Source of the DNA: Anaerococcus porci
GTDB lineage: Bacteria; Bacillota; Clostridia; Tissierellales; Peptoniphilaceae
Assembly (NCBI RefSeq): GCF_009696575.1
Contig: NZ_VULQ01000004.1
Coordinates: 62,001 to 126,000 of the forward strand
Length of the DNA: 64,000 bases
Direction: 5' to 3'
Below, in pieces: positions 57,670 through 64,000 of this stretch. A model generated the notes under the pieces. The model was not told where the DNA came from. It did no database searches and was given only the letters and a program-made list of their open reading frames with translations. Both the position numbers and the translations under genes were made by a program. Position 1 is the stretch's first letter; each line of letters opens with the position of its first letter.

Positions 57670-57772
57670 CGCACATAAAATTTTACAAATATTTATTTTT
57701 GGGGTCAGATTAAATACTTATCTTTTTTATTTTAGGACTTTGACTCTTTTGCATTATAGATTTCTTAAATTA

Positions 57773-58954
57773 TTATAGACCAAAAATCTCCTTACCGAGT
57801 TTGGTTTCTTTTGGGTCTAGCTTGTCAAAGACTATTTTTTTGACATCCATCTGATATTTGGTGTCTTTCCACAAAATTGCACCCACAAAGTCACCATCTT
57901 TTTTAAATAACTTGTAGATATTTTCTCCATTTTCTTTTTTAATCTCTTCTATTCCTTCACCCTTATTAAAGCCTGCTGAAAATACTTTAATATTTCCTAT
58001 CATAAGTTGAGAAAATGGCTTTGGAGTTTCATATGTTTTGCTATCGCCTGCCATATTAGCTCCTGCTATTTGTCCCATCTCCATAGAAGCAGTCCAAAGA
58101 CCAATTGTTGTATCCGCTAATTGAACACAATCTCCTGCTGCATATACATTCTCATTACTTGTTTTAAGAGTTGCATCTACCTTTATCCCACGTTCAACTT
58201 CAAGGTCGCTTTCTTTTGCAAGATCAAGATTATTTCTAACGCCTGCTTGTATTATTACAGTATTTGCTTTTATTTCTTCTCCATCATCAAGTTTAATTCC
58301 ACAAAGTTTTCCATTATCTTCTAAGATTTCAATAGTATTTTTACCTGTTTTTGTAGCGATTCCAGCCTTATTAAGTTCTGCTTCGAGTTTTTCGGATAAT
58401 TCATTATCAAGCTGCTTTGCAAGTATATGGTCAAAGCTTTCTACTACAAGAACCTCACATTCTGCCTTTTTGATAGAGTAAGCTGCTTCAAGACCTAAAA
58501 GTCCACCACCTATAACTACGACTCTTTTATTTTTCTCTATATGGTTTCTAAATTTATTAAGATCTTCTATACTTCTTATTGCAAACACTCCATTTATGTC
58601 GACATTTTTAATGGCTGGAATAAAGGGATGGCTTCCAGTAGCAATAAGAGCCTTGCCATATCCTAATTCTTTTCCATCTTCAAGTATGGCCTTCTTATTT
58701 TCAAGATCAAGTTTTTCTACCCTTGTATTAAATATTTCTTTTATATGATTTTTATCATACCAATCACATTTTTTAACATATATATCTTCTTCATTAAAAT
58801 CTTTACAGATAAGTTCAGATAATCTGGTTCTCCAATAAGTATGTTGACTTGCCTCAGAGATTATTACAATTGAGGTTTCATTATCTTTTTTTCTAATTGC
58901 CTCAGCTGCTTTTAGTCCCGCTATACCATTTCCTACAATCAAATAATCGTACAT
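57773..58954 (-). CDS. NAD(P)/FAD-dependent oxidoreductase (NirB/rubredoxin-reductase-like)
   Basis: A 393-residue pyridine nucleotide-disulphide-type oxidoreductase. FAD site VGNGIAGLKAAEAI at the N-terminus, central GSHPF, NAD(P) site VVVIGGGLLGLEAA near 150, second FAD contact NVYAAGDCVQ near 270. It resembles the first domain of NADH-nitrite reductase and rubredoxin reductases, but lacks extra Fe-S or rubredoxin domains. Probable role: passing electrons from NAD(P)H to a rubredoxin or peroxide-detoxifying partner. AAAGGAG precedes the ATG. It diverges from the glutathione peroxidase gene. Confidence 0.87.
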   Translation of the reverse strand: MYDYLIVGNGIAGLKAAEAIRKKDNETSIVIISEASQHTYWRTRLSELICKDFNEEDIYVKKCDWYDKNHIKEIFNTRVEKLDLENKKAILEDGKELGYGKALIATGSHPFIPAIKNVDINGVFAIRSIEDLNKFRNHIEKNKRVVVIGGGLLGLEAAYSIKKAECEVLVVESFDHILAKQLDNELSEKLEAELNKAGIATKTGKNTIEILEDNGKLCGIKLDDGEEIKANTVIIQAGVRNNLDLAKESDLEVERGIKVDATLKTSNENVYAAGDCVQLADTTIGLWTASMEMGQIAGANMAGDSKTYETPKPFSQLMIGNIKVFSAGFNKGEGIEEIKKENGENIYKLFKKDGDFVGAILWKDTKYQMDVKKIVFDKLDPKETKLGKEIFGL

Positions 58955-59124
58955 AAAATCTCCTTTATAATTACAATAAAATCTTTTGTTATTATTTTAC
59001 CCAAAATCTTTCTATATATAATTTTATCAGAAATTGGGTAAATAATAAAACAAGGATATTTTAAAGTTCTCTAAGAATTTCAAAAATATACAATTAATTA
59101 TAAAGATTTAAAATAGGAGGATTT

Positions 59125-59595
59125 ATGATTTACGATATAACAGTTAAAGATAACAAGGGAAAAGACGTAAAACTTGAAAAATACAAGGGAAAGGTTCTTT
59201 TAATAGTAAATACTGCTACAAAATGTGGCTTCACTCCACAATATCAAGGGCTTGAAGATCTTTATGAAGAATATAAGGAACAAGGCTTTGAAATTCTAGA
59301 TTTCCCATGTAACCAATTTGGCCACCAAGCACCAGAAGATGATGAGGGAATTGATAATTTTTGTAGCTTAAACTTCGGTACAAGCTTTGATAGATTTCAA
59401 AAAATTGATGTAAATGGAGAAAATGAATCTCCACTTTATACTTTTCTTAAAAAAGAAGAAGGTGGAATTTTATCTGATAAGATTAAGTGGAATTTTACTA
59501 AATTCTTGGTAGACAGGAATGGAAATGTTGTAGATAGGTTTTCTCCAAATACTAAGCCCGAAAAATTAAAAAAAGATATAGAAAGTTTATTGTAA
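59125..59595 (+). CDS. Glutathione-peroxidase-family thiol peroxidase
   Basis: A 156-residue GPx-fold protein. The peroxidatic cysteine is Cys34 in NTATKCGFTPQY (selenocysteine in animal forms), with FPCNQFGHQ (Cys62) and KWNFTKF (Trp122, Asn123) completing the active site; Cys80 is a candidate resolving cysteine. Bacterial Cys-GPx usually use thioredoxin as reductant. GGAGG precedes the ATG. It overlaps the AMMECR1-like gene by one base. Confidence 0.94.
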   Translation: MIYDITVKDNKGKDVKLEKYKGKVLLIVNTATKCGFTPQYQGLEDLYEEYKEQGFEILDFPCNQFGHQAPEDDEGIDNFCSLNFGTSFDRFQKIDVNGENESPLYTFLKKEEGGILSDKIKWNFTKFLVDRNGNVVDRFSPNTKPEKLKKDIESLL

Positions 59596-60086
59596 TGGAT
59601 GATTATGTAAAACTTAGTCTTAATGCGATTAAAAATTATCTAGAAAATAAGACCTATTTAAGAGAATTTAATGATTATTTTAAAAATATGTCTAATGGAA
59701 TTGTAGTTAAAATTGAAAATGGGGGAAGGTTAAAGGGGATATCTGGCTCTATTTTTCCTAGCAAAGAAAATATGGGACTTGATATAGTATACGAATCTAT
59801 AAATGCAGGTTTTTTTGACCTAAGTTTTAATCCAATAACAAAAAACAATATTAAAAATCTTGATATTACTATATATGAGTTCTATGATGTTGAAAAATTA
59901 CCCTTTATAGAAGACTTTAATGATTATGATGGGGTAATGATAAATTTCATGGATAAAAATCATTATGTTTTTAGAAAAGATTTTGATTCTGACTTAGATA
60001 TGCTAAAGGAAGCTATTAAGAAGGCCAATGTAGATAGCTGGGACAATTTTTCTATAGATAAGTTTAAGGTAAATATCCACAAGTAA
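59595..60086 (+). CDS. Divergent stand-alone AMMECR1-domain protein
   Basis: A 163-residue protein with the AMMECR1 layout: N-terminal helix, GIVVKIENGGRLKGISGS (the position of the conserved LRGCIG), then FDLSFNPITKNNIKNLDITIYEF, and VMINFMDKNHYVF. The motif has changed to LKGISG, so the conserved cysteine is lost. AMMECR1 proteins often occur with or near Memo-like dioxygenase/radical-SAM proteins; their chemistry is unresolved. Coupled by TAATG to the peroxidase gene, which suggests a redox link. The family assignment rests on my reading of the pattern. Confidence 0.7.
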   Translation: MDDYVKLSLNAIKNYLENKTYLREFNDYFKNMSNGIVVKIENGGRLKGISGSIFPSKENMGLDIVYESINAGFFDLSFNPITKNNIKNLDITIYEFYDVEKLPFIEDFNDYDGVMINFMDKNHYVFRKDFDSDLDMLKEAIKKANVDSWDNFSIDKFKVNIHK

Positions 60087-60100
60087 ATATTAAATATTAA

Positions 60101-60248
60101 GGAACTGTTGTAAAATTATGAATTTCTAACTTTTTATCATTACAAGTTACCAATAGACAATTTGAGGATATCCTAGGCTTATGGAGGCTAATTGTCGTGG
60201 AGGAGCTTTTAATAACTTTGAAATTATTAATTCATTTACAATAGTTCT
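60101..60248. mobile_element. MITE-like element with IS6-type ends
   Basis: A 148-bp segment with imperfect inverted ends: GGAACTGTTGTAAAATTATG at the left, and at the right a sequence whose complement begins AGAACTATTGTAAATGAATT. GGAACTGTTGTAAA matches the IS6-family end GGTTCTGTTGCAAA at 11 of 14 bases. An inner hairpin pairs GACAATT (60156-60162) with AATTGTC (60190-60196). No transposase and no clear 8-bp target duplication were seen. It could instead be a structured RNA or terminator. Confidence 0.5.
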
Positions 60249-60261
60249 TTTCTTATCTAAA

Positions 60262-60280
60262 GATATTGATTATTATTATC
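60262..60280. promoter_or_regulatory. Fur box of feoAB
   Basis: GATATTGATTATTATTATC matches the Fur consensus GATAATGATAATCATTATC at 16 of 19 positions. It lies 72 bp before the feoA ATG, with a TTGACT at 60299 as possible -35 box. Control of ferrous iron uptake by Fur is well established in other bacteria. Confidence 0.75.
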
Positions 60281-60351
60281 CTTTAATTTATAATTATATT
60301 GACTAAATACTTAAAAAATAATTTAAATTTAAAATACTAAAAGGAGTCAAT

Positions 60352-60585
60352 ATGAACTTAAATCAATTAGAACCTGGAGAAAGTGCAAGAATTCTAGGCT
60401 TTTCAGATGATTTTTCTATGAAAAGAAGGTTACAAGATTTGGGATTTGTTAGGGGAATTGATATAAAATGTCTTTTTAAGTCTCCTATGAAAGACCCAAA
60501 GGCCTATCTTATTATGAAAACAATTATAGCTATTAGAAATAAAGATGCTAGGGGAGTTTTAATAAAAAAAGAGGATAAGCTATGA
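60352..60585 (+). CDS. feoA: Ferrous iron transport protein A
   Basis: A 77-residue cytosolic SH3-like protein of the FeoA family: MNLNQLEPGESARILGF, RRLQDLGFVRGIDIKCLF, and the closing IRNKDARGVLI. FeoA supports FeoB, probably by binding its cytosolic part. AAAAGGAG precedes the ATG. It overlaps feoB by 4 bp (ATGA). Confidence 0.94.
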   Translation: MNLNQLEPGESARILGFSDDFSMKRRLQDLGFVRGIDIKCLFKSPMKDPKAYLIMKTIIAIRNKDARGVLIKKEDKL

Positions 60586-62660
60586 AAAAAACAATAGCTC
60601 TTGCTGGAAATCCTAACGTTGGAAAGTCGACAGTTTTTAATGCCCTAACAGGACTTAAACAACATACGGGGAATTGGCCTGGCAAAACTGTTGAGTGTGC
60701 TAAGGGGAGGGTTAAGTTTAAGGATAAGGACATTCAATTGGTTGATTTACCAGGTTGCTACTCTCTTTTGGCTCACTCGGAGGAAGAAGAGATTGCAAGG
60801 GATTTTATCTGCTTTGAAAATCCAGATGCAGTTGTAGTTGTATGCGATGGTACTGTTTTGGAAAGAAATTTGAATTTACTTCTTCAAATAATAGAAACTG
60901 GAAAAAAGGTTATTTTATGTGTAAATCTTTTAGATGAAGCTAAGAAGAAAAATATAGAAGTAAACTTAGAGTCCCTATCAAAAATGCTATCCATACCTGT
61001 AATAGGAACAGCAGCAAGAAGTGGGAAAGGTCTTTCCAATATAGAAAAAGCCTTAGATAGTCTTGAATCTAATCCTTATAATCCAATACAAATTACCTAT
61101 CCTAGACTTATGGAAGATGAGATAAAAAAGATAGCTAAAGTATTGGATAAGTATTATAAGGATAAGATTAATAGCAGATGGTATGCTATAAGGCTACTTG
61201 AAGATAATCCTTCCATACTTTCATCTAGCAAGAAGTATTTTGGAGAAAATCCTTTAGATAAAAAAGAAATTAAAGAACAATTATATGAATCAAGAAAAAA
61301 ACTAGAAGCAAATGATATCGATAAAAAAAGAATTGAAGATATTATTTCTATAAGTTTTGTAGCTAAAAGTCAGTATATATGTTCGAAGGCTGTACTTTAT
61401 AAAAATCCTAATTATGAAAAAAGAGATAGGATTTTAGATAGGATATTTACAAGTAAGTATACGGGAATGTTAATAATGTTTTTACTCCTTTTGGGAGTAT
61501 TTTGGATTACTATTGTAGGATCAAATGTACCAAGTGATATGCTAAATGAGCTATTGTTTGGTTTTGAAGATAAAATTTTAGATTTTGTGAAGGCGATAGG
61601 AGTATCTGAAGCTATCTACTCACCTTTAATATTTGGTATATATAGGGTTGTTGCATGGGTTATATCAGTAATGTTACCACCTATGGCAATATTTTTCCCA
61701 TTATTTACTCTTTTAGAAGACTTTGGCTACCTTCCAAGAGTTGCCTTTAATTTGGATAAGTCTTTTCAAAAATGTAATGCCTGTGGTAAACAAGCTCTTA
61801 CAATGTGTATGGGCTTTGGATGTAATGCTGCGGGGGTTACCGGATGTAAGATAATAGATTCACCAAGAGAAAGGTTAATAGCTATTATTACAAATAACTT
61901 TGTACCATGTAATGGTAGATTCCCTACTATTATATCAACTATATCAATGTTTCTTGTAATTGGAGTAGGAAATAAGTTTACAAGAAGCTTTTTATCGGCT
62001 GCGATTCTTGCCTTTGTTATTACTTTGGGAGTGTTTATGACCTTTGTGTCATCTAAACTTTTATCTAAAACTGTCTTAAAGGGAGTTCCCTCATCCTTTA
62101 CCCTTGAACTTCCACCATATAGGATGCCACAAATAGGAACTGTAATAGTAAGATCAATCTTTGATAGGACGCTTTTTGTCTTGGGAAGAGCTATAATTAT
62201 TGCAGCACCTGCAGGAATAATAATTTGGGTTTTTGCAAATATTTCCATATTTGGAGATAGTATTTTAAATCATTTTGTAGGATTTTTAAATCCTTTGGGA
62301 TTTTTGATGGGACTTGATGGAGTTATCCTTGCAGCCTTTATTCTAGGATTTCCTGCAAATGAAATAGTTGTACCAATTATGATAATGACCTATATGGCAA
62401 AGGGGGCTCTTCTTGACATATCAGATCCTGAGATACTAAGGGGACTATTAATTGATAATGGATGGACTCTTATTACTGCTATTAATATGATTATTTTTTG
62501 TCTTATGCACTGGCCATGTGGCACAACAGTTTTGACAATTTACAAAGAAACAAAATCAATTAAATGGACAGTCCTATCTTTTATTTTGCCAACAGTATTT
62601 GGGATTTTAATCTGTATAGGATTTACGAGCTTAGCAAGAATTCTTGTGTTTTTATTTTAG
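60582..62660 (+). CDS. feoB: Ferrous iron transporter B
   Basis: A 692-residue transporter with an N-terminal G domain and membrane core. GTPase motifs: G1 GNPNVGKS at 9-16, G3 DLPGCYSL, G4 NLLDEA. The GDI-like spacer follows, then about eight to nine membrane helices. Two conserved gate blocks are visible: GFGCNAAGVTGCKIIDSPRE with FVPCNGRFPT, and HWPCGTTVLT near the C-terminus. It imports Fe(II) under anoxic conditions. The spacer extends ~100 residues, as in typical FeoB. Confidence 0.96.
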   Translation: MKKTIALAGNPNVGKSTVFNALTGLKQHTGNWPGKTVECAKGRVKFKDKDIQLVDLPGCYSLLAHSEEEEIARDFICFENPDAVVVVCDGTVLERNLNLLLQIIETGKKVILCVNLLDEAKKKNIEVNLESLSKMLSIPVIGTAARSGKGLSNIEKALDSLESNPYNPIQITYPRLMEDEIKKIAKVLDKYYKDKINSRWYAIRLLEDNPSILSSSKKYFGENPLDKKEIKEQLYESRKKLEANDIDKKRIEDIISISFVAKSQYICSKAVLYKNPNYEKRDRILDRIFTSKYTGMLIMFLLLLGVFWITIVGSNVPSDMLNELLFGFEDKILDFVKAIGVSEAIYSPLIFGIYRVVAWVISVMLPPMAIFFPLFTLLEDFGYLPRVAFNLDKSFQKCNACGKQALTMCMGFGCNAAGVTGCKIIDSPRERLIAIITNNFVPCNGRFPTIISTISMFLVIGVGNKFTRSFLSAAILAFVITLGVFMTFVSSKLLSKTVLKGVPSSFTLELPPYRMPQIGTVIVRSIFDRTLFVLGRAIIIAAPAGIIIWVFANISIFGDSILNHFVGFLNPLGFLMGLDGVILAAFILGFPANEIVVPIMIMTYMAKGALLDISDPEILRGLLIDNGWTLITAINMIIFCLMHWPCGTTVLTIYKETKSIKWTVLSFILPTVFGILICIGFTSLARILVFLF

Positions 62661-62664
62661 TTTT

Positions 62665-62694
62665 AGAAGCTCCACTTTTAGTGGGCTTCTTTTT
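62665..62694 (+). terminator. Intrinsic terminator of feoAB
   Basis: AGAAGCTCCAC pairs with GTGGGCTTCT (one bulge), followed by T. Confidence 0.85.
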
Positions 62695-62748
62695 GGACTT
62701 TAATCAATATAAACTTTATAATTGATATATAAGTAGAAAGGGGATAAT

Positions 62749-63162
62749 ATGTATATAATTTTAGCTATAATGTCGGCAGTTTTTGCAGCTCTTACATCAA
62801 TTCTTGCAAAAATTGGTATAGATGGAGTAAATTCAAACCTTGCAACTGCCATTAGGACTTTTGTAGTCTTATTAATGAGTTGGGGTATGGTTTTTATAAC
62901 AAATTCATTTTCAGGAATACACAATATAGGAAGAAAATCTTGGATATTTTTAATACTTTCAGGTCTTGCAACAGGAGCAAGTTGGCTTTGCTATTATGCA
63001 GCGCTAAAATATGGGGATGCATCAAAAGTTGTTCCTATAGATAAGATGAGTGTGGTTTTGACCTTAATCCTTGCCTTCGTATTTTTGGGAGAGGACTTTA
63101 CTATAAAATCTCTTATAGGGTGTATACTTATAGGTGCAGGAACTTTGATTATGGTTATATAG
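62749..63162 (+). CDS. EamA-family small transporter (single repeat)
   Basis: A 137-residue protein with about five membrane helices, equal to one EamA repeat (full-length DMT carriers have two). The conserved end FVFLGEDFTIKSLIGCILIGAGTLIMV and the RTFVVLLMSW and ALKYGDASKVVPIDK elements fit. It would work as a dimer, exporting a small metabolite or drug. GGGG precedes the ATG. It is separate from feoAB by a terminator. Confidence 0.85.
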   Translation: MYIILAIMSAVFAALTSILAKIGIDGVNSNLATAIRTFVVLLMSWGMVFITNSFSGIHNIGRKSWIFLILSGLATGASWLCYYAALKYGDASKVVPIDKMSVVLTLILAFVFLGEDFTIKSLIGCILIGAGTLIMVI

Positions 63163-63285
63163 ATTTATATTATTATAAGTCATAGAAATATCCAATTAAA
63201 AAGGCAAATAAAATTTTTGGTTTAAATACTAATAAATTTTACAATAAATTCTAAATATAGAAAAAATATAAGCTTAAAGATTCGT

Positions 63286-63314
63286 TTGACAAAATCTCTA
63301 AAATCTAGTAAATT
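63286..63314 (+). promoter_or_regulatory. Promoter of the ileS leader
   Basis: TTGACA (63286-63291) and TAAATT (63309-63314) are 17 bp apart, giving a start near 63321. Confidence 0.7.
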
Positions 63315-63320
63315 AATCAA

Positions 63321-63523
63321 TAGATAATAAGGCTATTAAAAGAAGAGTAGTAGAATAGGATAACTTACAGAGAAGACCAGCAAGGTGAGAGTGGTCAGTT
63401 TAGTTTTCTATGAAGATCATCTTTTATGCCTAATAGATGAAAAAAGTAGTTTATTACGTAAGATAGGCGTTAGCTTCATGCTCAATTTTTGGGTGGACCG
63501 TCCCTTTTGGGGGCGTTTTTTTA
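63321..63523 (+). promoter_or_regulatory. Isoleucine T-box riboswitch, unusual core
   Basis: Leader of about 200 nt. Stem I features include AGAGAAGACC-AGCAAGGTGAGAGTGGTC at 63369-63397. The specifier ATC (Ile) at 63416-63418 lies in GAA-G-ATC-A, the same context as TAC in the tyrS leader. The core GGGTGGACCGTCCC (63491-63504) has TGGACC where TGGNACC is expected and no helix A2. CGTCCC and GGGGGCG around TTTT (63499-63515) form the terminator, with seven T after it. Confidence 0.75.
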
Positions 63524-63544
63524 TTATTTTATAGAAGGAGTAAT

Positions 63545-64000
63545 ATGACAAGTTTTAAATCACTAGATACAAAAAATATAAAACAAAGAGAACTAGATTT
63601 ATCTAAGTATTGGTCTGATATAGACTTATTAGATAAGACTTTTACAACAAGAGAAGATGCTGATGAATATATAATATATGATGGACCTCCAACAGCCAAT
63701 GGCAAGCCAGGTATCCATCATGTTATAGCTAGGACCTTGAAGGATATGACTTCAAGATATAAAAACATGCAAGGCTATAAGGTACTTAAAAAAGCAGGAT
63801 GGGATACACATGGACTTCCTGTAGAAATAGAAGTGGAAAAAGAATTGGGCTTTACAGAAAAAGATCAAATAGAAGAATATGGGGTTGAGAAATTTAATCA
63901 AAAATGTAAGGACTCCGTATTTAAATATTCTGATATGTGGAGAGATATGTCAGATAGGATGGCTTTCTTATATGACATGGATAACCCATATATAACTTTA
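63545..64000 (+). CDS. ileS: Isoleucyl-tRNA synthetase, N-terminal part (3' end outside window)
   Basis: The first 152 residues of a class I synthetase that charges tRNA-Ile. Visible features: YIIYDGPPTANGKPGIHH, where GIHH is the HIGH motif, then RYKNMQGYKVLKKAGWDTHGLPVE, a near-universal IleRS block. The editing domain and KMSKS loop are outside the window. AGAAGGAG precedes the ATG. The upstream ATC T-box supports the assignment. Confidence 0.96.
   Translation, partial: MTSFKSLDTKNIKQRELDLSKYWSDIDLLDKTFTTREDADEYIIYDGPPTANGKPGIHHVIARTLKDMTSRYKNMQGYKVLKKAGWDTHGLPVEIEVEKELGFTEKDQIEEYGVEKFNQKCKDSVFKYSDMWRDMSDRMAFLYDMDNPYITL

Noticed and set aside
1-64000. CRISPR array, rRNA or tRNA gene
   Set aside because: No regularly spaced repeats and no tRNA- or rRNA-like sequence was found by reading; a covariance search was not possible.

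Overview
The window comes from an AT-rich, low-GC Gram-positive anaerobe (Bacillota). Evidence: T-box leaders before tRNA-synthetase genes, the metG-tatD-rnmV-rsmA gene order, a PHP-type CpsB phosphatase, sortase-anchored surface proteins, a Rex-like operator before an alcohol dehydrogenase, and FeoAB. The gene mix suggests a Peptoniphilaceae-type coccus such as Anaerococcus, but that is inference. No rRNA, tRNA or CRISPR array was seen, and the first and last genes are cut by the window edges.

Layout. 1-13450: the 3' part of a capsule/exopolysaccharide operon (aminotransferase, initiating sugar transferase, glycosyltransferases, ATP-grasp protein, Wzy-like polymerase, pyruvyl transferase, nitroreductase-like protein, flippase, UDP-GlcNAc 2-epimerase, then CpsC/CpsD/CpsB-type length control and an SH3 lipoprotein). 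13884-17127: convergent carB. 17128-21900: a Rex/NADH-type controlled alcohol dehydrogenase, a broken unknown gene, T-box-tyrS, and a broken flavoprotein tail. 22056-25544: a CAP-domain coiled-coil surface protein. 25743-30205: metG-tatD-rnmV-rsmA and a glutaredoxin. 30434-37787: two paralogous giant coiled-coil surface proteins behind a perfect palindrome. 38031-43130: ilvA-murE-flavoprotein-SAF oxidoreductase operon. 43223-48936: Bce-type two-component system and ABC transporter with an erythromycin-esterase-like protein. 49104-56217: two ABC exporter half-transporters, a complete ECF transporter and an AraC regulator. 56218-57772: a scar with a truncated ABC ATPase. 57773-62660: FAD oxidoreductase, glutathione peroxidase, a divergent AMMECR1 protein, a small IS6-like-ended element, and Fur-box-feoAB. 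62749-64000: a small EamA transporter and T-box-ileS.

How it fits together. Three Fur-like sites (before feoAB, before the ABC/ECF cluster, and less certainly before the two surface proteins) suggest an iron or heme response linking these loci. Cell-surface biology dominates: capsule, three wall-anchored coiled-coil proteins with variant N-x-x-T-G sorting motifs, and an antimicrobial-peptide-type detoxification module. Both T-box leaders carry a matching GAA-N-codon-A specifier but depart from the usual antiterminator/terminator layout. Several starts were moved downstream of the longest open frame where a ribosome binding site or promoter decides it.
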